Made by a program: the position numbers and the translations under genes | The notes under the pieces: generated by a model | Databases searched by the model: none | The model's input: only the letters and a program-made list of their open reading frames with translations | What the model was told of the DNA's origin: nothing | NCBI RefSeq assembly: GCF_014195535.1 | Contig: NZ_JACIBY010000001.1 | Span: forward strand, 372,001 to 436,000 | Direction: 5' to 3' | Source: Runella defluvii | GTDB lineage: Bacteria; Bacteroidota; Bacteroidia; Cytophagales; Spirosomataceae | Length of the DNA stretch: 64,000 nt | Part shown: piece by piece, positions 7,106 through 15,138 of the stretch | How the letters are laid out: every line of letters starts with the position of its first letter | Position numbering within the stretch: position 1 is the first letter of the stretch

Positions 7106-9649
7106 ATGAAAAATATTCTCACTCTCGTCATAGTAGCATTGGGCATGACAGCCGCCCACGCTCAATTTCCAGGTGGTCCAGGTGGTATGCAAAGCGGTGA
7201 TGGCAATGGCCGCAACCGTAACACAACTACCCAACAGCCTAGCTTAAACCTTGAAAGTAACGCTCCTAAAGGCAACTCACGCATTACAGGTTTTGTGATT
7301 GATTCTGCTGCTACGCAAGCGGTGGAATTTGCGAACATCGCCCTCTTCAACAAAGCCACAGGCAAGCCTGTAGATGGTACCATGGCCGACGAAAAAGGGA
7401 AGTTTACCTTAAAAAGCATCGCCGCTGGTGACTATAAATTGATGATTTCGTTCATTGGATTTAAAGACAAAACCATTGATAATATCAAACTTGCAAAAGG
7501 ACAAGAGCTTGATTTGGAGGTAATTAAACTCAGTCCCGATGTGCGTACCCTTGCTGAAGTGGTCGTGACGGGTGAGAAGTCAATGATTGAAGAAAAAGTG
7601 GATCGCATGGTGTATAACGCCGAAAAAGACCTTACCTCTCGTGGGGGCGATGCCGCGGATATTCTTAAAAAAGTACCGATGTTGAGCGTCGATTTGGACG
7701 GAAACGTTTCGCTTCGCGGAAGCTCTAACATTCGAGTATTGATTAACAATAAACCCTCAACAATCGTAGCAAGTAGCATTGCGGATGCCTTGAAAATGAT
7801 TCCTGCCGATTTGATTAAATCAGTGGAAGTAATCACTTCTCCCTCCGCCAAATACGATGCCGAAGGTTCTGCGGGTATCATCAATATCATTACCAAAAAA
7901 TCAACCCTCCAAGGGCTTACCCTAAACCTCGATGCTGGGGTAGGGGTGCGTGGCTCAAACCTTAGCCTAAACGGTAACTACCGCCAAGGAAAATTGGGAA
8001 TCACGCTCGGTGGATTTGGACGGATGTTTTACAACAAAGCCGCTACAACGCTAGACCAAACGACGATTCAAAACGGCATGTCGTTGTTGACCAAACAATC
8101 GACTGACGCCTATGACAATGGGTTGTTTGGACGTTATAATCTCGGATTTGATTATGATTTGGGAAAAAATCAGTCATTGACGGCGGGCGTGAGCTTTGGA
8201 ACGCGTAACATGATTCGTAACCAAGACATGACAAGTAACTTGTTTACCAACAACGCATTAACTTCTACAACCCTCCGTGATGTAACTACCCGCGACCTTT
8301 CAAATAACGTGGATATGAACCTCGATTATATTCGTACGTTCAAAACCCCAGGAAAAGAGTGGTCGATTTCGACACAATACAGCCGCAGTAATCTTACCAA
8401 TAACTTCAACGCTGACTTGTTGAGCCAAAGCAGCATGTTGTTGAGCCGTCAGAAGAACTTGAACTCGAACGTTAACCAAGAGGCGACGATTCAGACCGAT
8501 TACCAAACGCCCATCAAAGCAAATCAGATGTTTGAAATCGGTGCCAAAACCATCATGCGTCAAGTAAACAGTGATTATAGCTACCAAGTGGCAGGGGCGA
8601 CGGGTGAGTTTGCGGCCGATGCACGTAATCCAAAAGGGTTGCTGAATTACAACCAAAACATCGTGGCAGGGTACATGTCTTACACTTACTCTACTGCCAA
8701 CAAATATACCTTTAAAGTAGGGTCACGCTATGAATACACAACGATTGATGCCCAAGACCAAATTGGTAAAATCAACATTCCTAGCTACGGTAGCTTAGTG
8801 CCAAGCATCAATATTTCAAAGAATATCAAAGGAAAAACAACGGTAAAAGCAGCCTATAACCGCCGTATTCAGCGCCCAGGTTTGCAGCAGTTGAACCCCA
8901 ACTTTAACGCCGCTAACCCATACAATATCAGCATCGGTAATCCGAATTTGAAGCCTGAATTGACCGACAATTTTGAGTTGGCTTTGAGTACAAGCATCAA
9001 AAAAACGTACCTCAATGCCTCGGTGTTTAGCCGCTCAACCAACAACAGCATCATGCGTTTGAGTTCGCCTTCTGATACCCTCGCAGGGGCAATTATTACA
9101 ACCTTTGAAAACATCGGGAAGCAACAAGTGGTGGGAGCCAATATCTTTGCCAACGTGTATCTTACACCAAAATGGACGTTGAATGGTGGGGTGGATGTGT
9201 ATTATAACTACTTGGAAGGCAAAGTTCAAGGCTTGGATGGAACATCAATCAATACCAGTAACTCGGGTGTCGTGATTGGCGGGCGTATCATGTCAAGTCT
9301 TTCACTCAACAAAGGCTGGGCGGTGCAAGCACACGGCGGTATGAGAGGAAACCAAGTGACTCTTCAAGGAGTGCAAGGAAGCTTTTACATGTACTCTTTG
9401 GGTGTTCGTAAAGAATTCAACAATAAAAAAGGAAGCCTTGGTCTTGCCACAGACAACTTCTTGGGTGGCATGAGAATGACTTCAACTTCGGTAACTCCGA
9501 TTTTGAATCAAACGATGGTCAACAATATTTATAACCAAAACATCAAGCTGACATTCAGCTACAAGATTGGTAAAATGAGCTTTGTTGCCCCTAAGAAAAC
9601 CAAAGGCGTAAGAAACGACGACGTAAAAGAAGGCGGCGATAACAACTAA
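7106..9649 (+). CDS. TonB-family outer-membrane beta-barrel receptor
   Basis: The start is set at ATG 7106, where a normal signal peptide begins (MKNILTLVIVALGMTAAHAQ); 847 aa. A Gly/Asn-rich linker is followed by a carboxypeptidase-regulatory-like Ig domain (about residues 55-140, ITGFVIDS...KFTLKSIAAGDYKL), a TonB plug domain (about 150-270, EVVVTGEKSM... GSAGIINIITKK) and a large beta-barrel of the OMP_b-brl_3 kind. It imports or binds an unknown ligand in the outer membrane, powered by TonB. There is no SusD partner, so it is not a standard glycan system. The gene stands alone between two strong terminators. Confidence 0.93.
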   Translation: MKNILTLVIVALGMTAAHAQFPGGPGGMQSGDGNGRNRNTTTQQPSLNLESNAPKGNSRITGFVIDSAATQAVEFANIALFNKATGKPVDGTMADEKGKFTLKSIAAGDYKLMISFIGFKDKTIDNIKLAKGQELDLEVIKLSPDVRTLAEVVVTGEKSMIEEKVDRMVYNAEKDLTSRGGDAADILKKVPMLSVDLDGNVSLRGSSNIRVLINNKPSTIVASSIADALKMIPADLIKSVEVITSPSAKYDAEGSAGIINIITKKSTLQGLTLNLDAGVGVRGSNLSLNGNYRQGKLGITLGGFGRMFYNKAATTLDQTTIQNGMSLLTKQSTDAYDNGLFGRYNLGFDYDLGKNQSLTAGVSFGTRNMIRNQDMTSNLFTNNALTSTTLRDVTTRDLSNNVDMNLDYIRTFKTPGKEWSISTQYSRSNLTNNFNADLLSQSSMLLSRQKNLNSNVNQEATIQTDYQTPIKANQMFEIGAKTIMRQVNSDYSYQVAGATGEFAADARNPKGLLNYNQNIVAGYMSYTYSTANKYTFKVGSRYEYTTIDAQDQIGKINIPSYGSLVPSINISKNIKGKTTVKAAYNRRIQRPGLQQLNPNFNAANPYNISIGNPNLKPELTDNFELALSTSIKKTYLNASVFSRSTNNSIMRLSSPSDTLAGAIITTFENIGKQQVVGANIFANVYLTPKWTLNGGVDVYYNYLEGKVQGLDGTSINTSNSGVVIGGRIMSSLSLNKGWAVQAHGGMRGNQVTLQGVQGSFYMYSLGVRKEFNNKKGSLGLATDNFLGGMRMTSTSVTPILNQTMVNNIYNQNIKLTFSYKIGKMSFVAPKKTKGVRNDDVKEGGDNN

Positions 9650-9690
9650 GCCACCTTACTTTCAAAGAAAAGTAGATAGATAGAGTGAAT

Positions 9691-9726
9691 AAGACAAACG
9701 GCGAGCAAATGCTCGCCGTTTGTCTT
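9691..9726 (+). terminator. Rho-independent terminator
   Basis: A perfect 16-bp stem (arms AAGACAAACGGCGAGC and its complement) with an AAAT loop sits 42 bases after the receptor gene. The T tract is weak and lies within the arm, but the stem is very strong. Confidence 0.9.
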
Positions 9727-9861
9727 TGTATCATTTTGGTACAAAAATGATTTTCAACTATTTTGAAAACTTCTAAATTGAAAATTATTTTCTAATTCCG
9801 AGCAACACTTAACAGAAAGCGTACGTAATGTTGGGTAACTGACCAACCAAAAGTTCAAGAC

Positions 9862-10440
9862 ATGGAACGCTATTCGCGCTATCAATTTTTAAAGTCAATG
9901 GGTTTTAAGGGGGCTGCACTGATGGCATTGATGACCTCTTGTATTCGAGAAGAAGATACTTACGTTGAAGCCCTGTCGGTTAACCCAAATTCGAGTACGG
10001 GGACCAGCACTGGCACGGGAACAGGTACAAGCACGGGGACTGGAACTGGAACTGGAACTGGAACTGGAACTGGGACAGGAACTGGAACAAGCACGGGTAG
10101 CACAACAGGTTCAACGACCGACCTCAGCACCATTACCAATCGGCTTCTTACCATCGACCTTACTGCTACGGCCAACGCCGCGCTGAAAACAGTAGGCGGG
10201 TATCTTGTTAAGAGTGGGATTGTGGTGGCGCAGTCGAGCGCAGGAGTGTATGTTGCGGCGACCCAAACGTGTACGCATCAACCTAAAAAGAAAATCATTT
10301 TTAACAAAACAGAGTACTATTGCACCGACCACGGCGCACGTTTTGACCTGACAGGAAAAGGCTTAAACAGTTTTGGTAGCAAGGGCCTTACCGTTTACAA
10401 AACCGCTACCGATGGTACAACCCTTGTTGTTTATAGTTAA
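9862..10440 (+). CDS. Rieske [2Fe-2S] lipoprotein with Gly-Thr stalk
   Basis: The 192-aa protein has a lipoprotein signal ending in MTSC (Cys27), preceded by a QFLKSMGFKGAAL stretch reminiscent of Tat-dependent Rieske proteins but without the twin Arg. Residues about 44-86 are a Gly-Thr-Ser repeat that must act as an extended stalk. The C-terminal domain carries the Rieske cluster ligands C137-T-H139 and C154-T-D-H157. It should be an electron carrier held away from the membrane surface. It leads a five-gene redox cluster (thioredoxin-like, ApbE, DUF4266, DUF3570), with only 24 bases to the next gene. Identity is clear; redox partners are inferred. Confidence 0.9.
   Translation: MERYSRYQFLKSMGFKGAALMALMTSCIREEDTYVEALSVNPNSSTGTSTGTGTGTSTGTGTGTGTGTGTGTGTGTSTGSTTGSTTDLSTITNRLLTIDLTATANAALKTVGGYLVKSGIVVAQSSAGVYVAATQTCTHQPKKKIIFNKTEYYCTDHGARFDLTGKGLNSFGSKGLTVYKTATDGTTLVVYS
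9997..10110 (+). repeat. In-frame hexanucleotide repeat coding for Gly-Thr
   Basis: Roughly 110 bases are built from variants of GGAACT/GGGACA/AGCACG. The core at about 10036-10077 is seven near-identical copies of a GGAACT hexamer. Because the unit is six bases, gain or loss of copies changes stalk length by two residues without breaking the frame of the Rieske gene. Confidence 0.9.
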
Positions 10441-10464
10441 TCAAACTTTCTTCCTCCATTAACC

Positions 10465-10908
10465 ATGAAATTTATCACGTCACTTCTCATCAGCACATTG
10501 TGGCTGGCCGCTCCGCAATGGGGCAACGATTTTTCTAAGGCGCAAAATGAAGCCAATCAAAACCATAGGTATATTTTGCTAAACTTCTGTGGGTCAGATT
10601 GGTGCGGGCCTTGTATTAAGTTAAAAAGAGACATTTTTGAATCCGCTGATTTTGAACAATATGCGTCTCAGCATTTGGTGTTGGTAAGGGCCGATTTTCC
10701 CCGTTTGAAAAAAAATCAGCTTGATGCCAAACTGACCTCCCACAATGAATCGTTGGCTGATAAATACAATTCTCAGGGAAAGTTTCCGCTGACTGTCTTG
10801 GTGGACGCCCACGGCAAAGTTGTGAAAGAATGGGAAGGATACCCAGCGTCAATGAGTACCCAGTCGCTCATCAATGATATTGATGCCGTGATTAACAGCA
10901 AACAATAA
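10465..10908 (+). CDS. Thioredoxin-like protein, exported
   Basis: The 147-aa protein starts with a short signal-like segment (MKFITSLLISTLWLAAP) and then a thioredoxin fold. The active site is WCGPC with Cys47 and Cys50, and the cis-proline loop is visible as GKFPLTVL. An insertion between the active site and the cis-Pro (FPRLKKNQLDAKLTSHNESL) is typical of the Bacteroidota thioredoxin_7/DUF255-like group. It probably keeps thiols or cluster ligands reduced outside the cytoplasm. The ApbE gene begins 13 bases downstream, so this is one operon with its neighbours. Confidence 0.9.
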   Translation: MKFITSLLISTLWLAAPQWGNDFSKAQNEANQNHRYILLNFCGSDWCGPCIKLKRDIFESADFEQYASQHLVLVRADFPRLKKNQLDAKLTSHNESLADKYNSQGKFPLTVLVDAHGKVVKEWEGYPASMSTQSLINDIDAVINSKQ

Positions 10909-10921
10909 ACGCCGCCTTTTC

Positions 10922-11848
10922 TTGAAAATCTTGCACAAACGCGTATGTCGATTGATGGGCAATCGCTTCGAAATCAGCGCTGTATCAGAGGATGAAACTT
11001 GGGCGCAAGCGCGAATTGATGAGGCCATAGCCGAAATTCAACGGATTGAAGCGCTTTTTACTACCTTCAACGACAATAGCCAGACCAATCGAATCAACGC
11101 CAACGCAGGAATTTCGCCCGTAAAAGTAGATCGAGAGGTGTTTGAATTAGTAAAGCGCTCGCTGCGAATCTCGGAGGTTACCCAAGGAGCTTTTGACATT
11201 ACGTACGGGTCGATAGATAAGAGTTTGTGGAATTTTGATACCCAAATGACGGCCTTGCCCGACCCCAAAACCGCCCGCCAAATGGTGCGACTTATCAATT
11301 ACCGTAATGTGATTTTGGACGAAGCAGATGGCAGCGTCTTTTTGAAAGAAAAGGGAATGCGTATAGGTTTTGGCGGTATAGGTAAAGGCTACGCCGCCGA
11401 AATGGCCAAAAGGCTGATGATACAACGAGGCGTAGAAAACGGAATCGTGAATGCGTCGGGGGACTTGACTACTTGGGGGACTCAGCCCAACGGCGAACCT
11501 TGGACGATTGGAATCGCTCATCCCGATGCCAAAGAACAGCCTTTTTCGTACTTCAACATCAGCAACATTTCAGTCGCCACTTCGGGCAATTACGAAAAAT
11601 ATGTGATGATAGGGGGGAGGAAATATTCACATACGATTGACCCCAAAACGGGCTTGCCCGTATCGGGGATTAAAAGTGTGACGATTATTTGCCCCAATGC
11701 CGAAATTGCCGATGCCATGGCCACGCCCGTAACTGTGATGGGCGTCCGAGTTGGGTTAGATTTAATCAACCAGATGCAAGGAATGGCCTGCGTCATTATT
11801 GATGATACAAATCGTGTGTTTACCTCAAAAAATATCAAAATCAGTTAA
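10922..11848 (+). CDS. apbE: FAD:protein FMN transferase (ApbE family)
   Basis: ApbE links FMN covalently to a Ser/Thr of target proteins outside the cytoplasm, using FAD and Mg2+. The 308-aa sequence shows the family motifs RLMGNRFEI (11-19), GFGGIGKGYAAE (about 145-156), NASGDLTTWG and the S-G-N-Y then HTIDPKTGLP metal/FAD region. The start used is TTG 10922; the next ATG (10955) would cut into the first core strand. No signal peptide is present with either start, which is unusual for an enzyme of this kind. No protein in the window carries an obvious FMN acceptor motif (S/T-G-A-S/T). It lies between the thioredoxin-like and DUF4266 genes. Confidence 0.92.
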   Translation: MKILHKRVCRLMGNRFEISAVSEDETWAQARIDEAIAEIQRIEALFTTFNDNSQTNRINANAGISPVKVDREVFELVKRSLRISEVTQGAFDITYGSIDKSLWNFDTQMTALPDPKTARQMVRLINYRNVILDEADGSVFLKEKGMRIGFGGIGKGYAAEMAKRLMIQRGVENGIVNASGDLTTWGTQPNGEPWTIGIAHPDAKEQPFSYFNISNISVATSGNYEKYVMIGGRKYSHTIDPKTGLPVSGIKSVTIICPNAEIADAMATPVTVMGVRVGLDLINQMQGMACVIIDDTNRVFTSKNIKIS

Positions 11849-11868
11849 CCAAAGACTGATAAAGTCCT

Positions 11869-12090
11869 ATGAGAAAGCAATTAAAAAACGGGTTCTTCTT
11901 CGCTGCGGTTGTGGGAAGTATGACCTCTTGCGTGACGGTGAAAGAATACCAAAAGAGCCGTATCAATGACTCCGAAATGGAGTTGTCGGCCCGCAAGTCT
12001 GAAAAGTTTGAGCAAAGTTTTTACCTCTATCGGGAGGGAGCGTCAGGAGCCAATGGGGGCAAAAGCGGCGGTGGCTGTGGTTGCAACTAG
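11869..12090 (+). CDS. DUF4266 lipoprotein
   Basis: This 73-aa lipoprotein has a signal ending in MTSC (Cys21) and a short mature part ending in a Gly-rich tail with C-G-C-N. It matches the small DUF4266 proteins that are found next to DUF3570 genes. After processing the mature chain is only about 53 residues, with the C-terminal Cys pair a possible metal or redox site. It begins 20 bases after apbE and is followed 38 bases later by the DUF3570 gene. Confidence 0.85.
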   Translation: MRKQLKNGFFFAAVVGSMTSCVTVKEYQKSRINDSEMELSARKSEKFEQSFYLYREGASGANGGKSGGGCGCN

Positions 12091-12128
12091 CGTATTTTCT
12101 ACCTATGTATCTTTCATCATAAATTTTA

Positions 12129-13331
12129 ATGAAAAAAATCATCATCAGTGTAGGGCTGCTTGCTGGGCTGCTTCGGGGAGGGTATGCCCAATCCGAAAAA
12201 GATACCTACGAAAAGCGTAAACTCAAAATTGACGAAGTAAACTTGGTCAGTAGCTATTACGGACAAGATGGCAATAACTCAGCCGTGACGGGTGGGATAG
12301 GTACCGAAAAACTAGGCGATTTTGCCAATTCGATTGATTTGAAATTGTCTTTTATCGACCGAAAAAGCCGCCAACACAGCATCGTCGCCGATTTCAATAT
12401 CGACCATTATACTTCCGCTTCTTCCGATAATATCGATCCGTTGACGGTTTCGTCGGCCTCGCGCAGCGATACGCACGTTTATCCGTCGCTTTCGTGGAGC
12501 GTGAAAGACGATGCCAGGCATACAACGAAGGGCATTAGTTATTCATATTCGACCGAATACGACTATCAATCGCACGGGATAAACCTTAGTTTTTCTAAGT
12601 CGTCGAAAGACAATAACCGTGAGTTTAGCCTAAAAGCAGGGGCGTTTTTTGATACTTGGACGGCGATTTTGCCTGCCGAACTACGCCCATCGGGCTATGG
12701 CTCTGCGGCCGAAGGAGACCGTGATCCCGTGGCTTATAAACCACGAAATTCGTACAATTTAGCGCTGTCGCTTTCGCAAGTGATTAACAAACGCTTGCAG
12801 GTATTGTTTACGGTAGAGCCATCCTTCCAGCAAGGGTTACTTAGTACGCCATATCACCGAGTATATTTTACGAATGGTTCACATACGGTTGAAAAACTAC
12901 CTGGAAGCCGTTTTAAACTCCCCGTGGGAGCACGTATCAGCTACTTTGCAGGCGACCGCCTTATTTTGCGTGGGTTTTATCGGTTCTACAACGATGATTG
13001 GGGAATGACCGCGCATACTGTCAACGTAGAAGCTTCGTACAAAGTGACGCCGTTTTTCTCGGTTAGTCCGTTTTATCGGTTTAGCAACCAAACCGCCGTG
13101 CGCTACTTCAAACCGTACGCCCAGCACCAAGCCACCGAAACGTATTATACCAGCGACTATGATATTTCGGGTTTTACCAGTCATTTCGTAGGCATGGGGC
13201 TTCGGTTTGCGCCTCCAGGTGGTATGTTTGGAATCAAACACTGGAATACCATTGAGGTGCGTTATGGGCATTATATGCGTAGTACAGGTATGGTGGGCAA
13301 CAGCATTACGCTGGCAATGAAGTTGAAGTAA
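12129..13331 (+). CDS. DUF3570 outer-membrane beta-barrel protein
   Basis: The 400-aa protein has a signal peptide (MKKIIISVGLLAGLLRGGYAQ) and a long run of amphipathic beta-strands ending in a C-terminal strand (NSITLAMKLK), as expected of an outer-membrane barrel. It matches DUF3570, whose members have conserved YSYSTEYDYQSHG-like and RFYNDDWGM-like segments. It closes the Rieske/thioredoxin/ApbE/DUF4266 cluster and could serve as the outer-membrane partner of these redox proteins; that role is inferred from gene order. A terminator follows at 13362. Confidence 0.87.
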   Translation: MKKIIISVGLLAGLLRGGYAQSEKDTYEKRKLKIDEVNLVSSYYGQDGNNSAVTGGIGTEKLGDFANSIDLKLSFIDRKSRQHSIVADFNIDHYTSASSDNIDPLTVSSASRSDTHVYPSLSWSVKDDARHTTKGISYSYSTEYDYQSHGINLSFSKSSKDNNREFSLKAGAFFDTWTAILPAELRPSGYGSAAEGDRDPVAYKPRNSYNLALSLSQVINKRLQVLFTVEPSFQQGLLSTPYHRVYFTNGSHTVEKLPGSRFKLPVGARISYFAGDRLILRGFYRFYNDDWGMTAHTVNVEASYKVTPFFSVSPFYRFSNQTAVRYFKPYAQHQATETYYTSDYDISGFTSHFVGMGLRFAPPGGMFGIKHWNTIEVRYGHYMRSTGMVGNSITLAMKLK

Positions 13332-13361
13332 AAGTAGGTTTCCGTTTTTATACCTTAGTAG

Positions 13362-13389
13362 CCCCGATGCTTTTTCGTCGGGGTTTTTT
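13362..13389 (+). terminator. Rho-independent terminator
   Basis: A CCCCGA arm pairs with TCGGGG across a T-rich loop and runs into six Ts. It ends the redox cluster. Confidence 0.88.
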
Positions 13390-13423
13390 GTTTTTTGCCC
13401 ACAGCTAAGAGCAGGTCAATAAA

Positions 13424-13454
13424 CAAAAAAGCCTCTCAATTGCTTGAGAGGCTT
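13424..13454 (-). terminator. Terminator of tRNA-Gln
   Basis: On the minus strand an 11-bp perfect stem (AAGCCTCTCAA and TTGAGAGGCTT, four-base loop) is followed by a run of Ts, four bases after the tRNA 3' end. Confidence 0.88.
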
Positions 13455-13457
13455 CGG

Positions 13458-13528
13458 TTGGCGGACAAGGACTCGAACCCTGAATAAAAGAACCAAAATC
13501 TTCTGTGTTACCATTACACCATCCACCA
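13458..13528 (-). tRNA. tRNA-Gln (anticodon TTG)
   Basis: The minus strand folds into a complete 71-base cloverleaf. The acceptor arms are TGGTGGA and TCCGCCA with A as discriminator; the weak U1-A72 pair is typical of tRNA-Gln. The D arm is GTGT...ACAC, the anticodon arm is GAAGA / TTTTGGT / TCTTT with TTG at 13494-13496, and the T loop is TTCGAGT. The terminal CCA is not encoded. It has its own promoter upstream and terminator downstream. Confidence 0.95.
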
Positions 13529-13545
13529 ATTCCGTTTTGGTGGTG

Positions 13546-13576
13546 CAAAAGTACGGCTTTCTTGGTTACGTGTCAA
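13546..13576 (-). promoter_or_regulatory. Promoter of tRNA-Gln
   Basis: On the minus strand a TTG at 13576-13574 is separated by 20 bases from TACTTTTG at 13553-13546, a match to the Bacteroidota -33/-7 promoter. The tRNA starts 17 bases further on. Confidence 0.75.
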
Positions 13577-13664
13577 GCGTTTTTTGGAAAAAAAATGAGA
13601 ATAAATTTTTCAAAAAATGCCTTTCGCTTGATATTCAGCGGCTTTGTGCAAATATTTTTTTTGC

Positions 13665-14540
13665 TTAAACCGCCGCTGTTACTGCTTCAGGGGCGATTTT
13701 TTTTACCAATCCTTGAAGAACTTTACCTGGTCCACATTCCACAAACTCGGTTGCGCCATCTGCTACCATGTTTTTCACCGATTGCGTCCAGCGTACTGGA
13801 GCCGTGAGCTGTGAAATAAGGTTGGCTTTGATTGTTGCAACGTCGGTAGCAGCTTGGGCGTTTACGTTTTGGTAAATAGGGCAACGTGGTTCGGTGAATT
13901 GCGTGTTTTCAATGGCCGCTGCCAATTCTTCGCGGGCAGGCTCCATCAGCGGCGAGTGGAACGCTCCACCTACAGGAAGTGGCAACACGCGTTTGGCACC
14001 TGCTTCTTTGAGCTTTTCACCAGCCAAACGAACTCCTTCGTGTGAGCCTGAGATAACTACTTGCCCTGGGCAGTTGAAATTGGCCGCTACCACGACTTCA
14101 CCTTCTACCGAAGCGCAGATTTGCTCGATTTTTTCGTCGTCAAGCCCGAGTACGGCTGCCATGGTCGATGGCGTTAGATCACAGGCGCGTTGCATGGCAG
14201 CCGCACGCTGAGCGACCAACCGAAGGGCGTCGTCGAACGACAATGCGCCTGCCGCTACCAGAGCAGAAAATTCACCAAGCGAGTGGCCTGCTACCATCTC
14301 GGGTGCAAAATCGGCGACGGTCGAAGCCAAAATAACGGAGTGTAGGAAAATCGCAGGTTGAGTAACATTAGTTTGCTTGAGTTCTTCTTCGGTTCCTTCA
14401 AACATGACCTTGGTTATCTCAAATCCTAAAATTTCGTTGGCTTTATCGAAGAGCGCGCGCGCTTGAGCATTGTTTTCGTAGAGGTCTTTGCCCATGCCGC
14501 TAAACTGCGAACCTTGGCCAGGAAATACGTATGCTTTCAT
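13665..14540 (-). CDS. fabD: Malonyl-CoA:ACP transacylase
   Basis: FabD moves the malonyl group from CoA to acyl carrier protein to start fatty-acid elongation in the cytoplasm. The 291-aa length is normal. Key motifs are the oxyanion GQGSQ (residues 8-12), the nucleophile elbow GHSLGE with Ser87, the conserved Arg in the QRAAAMQ region and the catalytic His in GGAFHSPLM near 193. The DCC-family gene lies upstream on the same strand, about 95 bases away, with a repeat between. No other fab genes are adjacent. The identification is secure. Confidence 0.97.
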   Translation of the reverse strand: MKAYVFPGQGSQFSGMGKDLYENNAQARALFDKANEILGFEITKVMFEGTEEELKQTNVTQPAIFLHSVILASTVADFAPEMVAGHSLGEFSALVAAGALSFDDALRLVAQRAAAMQRACDLTPSTMAAVLGLDDEKIEQICASVEGEVVVAANFNCPGQVVISGSHEGVRLAGEKLKEAGAKRVLPLPVGGAFHSPLMEPAREELAAAIENTQFTEPRCPIYQNVNAQAATDVATIKANLISQLTAPVRWTQSVKNMVADGATEFVECGPGKVLQGLVKKIAPEAVTAAV

Positions 14541-14544
14541 TGAT

Positions 14545-14580
14545 TTTTAGAAGCCCTCCGCCCCCAAGAGGGAGTTTAGT
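14545..14580 (-). repeat. Palindromic CCCTC/GGGGG intergenic repeat
   Basis: Read on the minus strand, CTCCCTCTTGGGGGC is followed by GGAGGGCTTC. The same arrangement (CCCCC, ATT, GGGGG, then a second GGGGGCTT) occurs in frame inside the ligase-like gene at 45590-45630. It seems to be one copy of a dispersed palindromic repeat. Confidence 0.55.
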
Positions 14581-14635
14581 TTGATCGTTGAATGGGGCAA
14601 TGTGAGTGCAAACATACAAGGCTTGCCCCAAACTA

Positions 14636-15025
14636 TCAAACAATAAACAAGGAGCGTTCTTCGGGAGTAGGAATGCGGCAACTTTCTGATTTTCCAAAAA
14701 TTCGGTACCGGTTACGGGCAACAAGCCCATAGAAAGCGTCTCGAATAAAACGGGGAAGAATAATAAAGCCATACAACCATGACCAGCCTTTGAGATAACG
14801 GGCAATTTCTAAGGCTGCTGTTGACTTCTGGTAGAGTTTTCCGTTGCGAAGCAGAAGGATAGTGTTCAATTCAACGGTTGAATACCCATTTTCTTGAAGC
14901 GTTTTCTGGCCTAATTCGGATTGAAGCGACGCGAAACGATAACGACGTGTCGAATCATGAGTAATGATAAAATTGACACTTGCATTGCAAAAGTTGCATA
15001 CTCCATCAAAGAAAATAATATCCAT
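14636..15025 (-). CDS. DCC-family thiol-disulfide oxidoreductase-like protein (DUF393)
   Basis: The 129-aa protein begins FFDGVCNFCNASVNF, the defining D-x-x-C-x-x-C motif (Asp7, Cys10, Cys13) of the DCC/DUF393 family. Length and downstream features (AALEIARYLKG, W-L-Y-G-F, RIFG) also fit. The family has a thioredoxin-like fold; its physiological partner is not established. It is on the same strand as fabD and may be co-transcribed with it. The direct repeat AGTGTCGAAT occurs twice just upstream (15034-15062). Confidence 0.9.
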   Translation of the reverse strand: MDIIFFDGVCNFCNASVNFIITHDSTRRYRFASLQSELGQKTLQENGYSTVELNTILLLRNGKLYQKSTAALEIARYLKGWSWLYGFIILPRFIRDAFYGLVARNRYRIFGKSESCRIPTPEERSLFIV

Positions 15026-15088
15026 TGGAAAAGAGTGTCGAATGAGTGAATGACGAGTGTCGAATTTCCTCCTTTTAATTATTGCATG

Positions 15089-15128
15089 AAACCTATGAAG
15101 CTGAAGTTTCCCGCAGCTTCATAGGTTT
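15089..15128 (-). terminator. Terminator of the gliding/T9SS protein gene
   Basis: A perfect 15-bp stem (arms AAACCTATGAAGCTG and its complement, 10-base loop) lies 10 bases after the stop codon of the large minus-strand gene. Confidence 0.85.
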
Positions 15129-15138
15129 TGTCCTAATC

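Noticed and set aside
9960-10175. Minus-strand ORF coding for a long Pro-Val repeat.
   Set aside because: It is the antisense reading of the Gly-Thr repeat in the Rieske gene and has no start context of its own.
13444-13807. Plus-strand ORFs over the tRNA-Gln region.
   Set aside because: They cross the tRNA and the 3' end of fabD on the opposite strand and show no protein-like composition.
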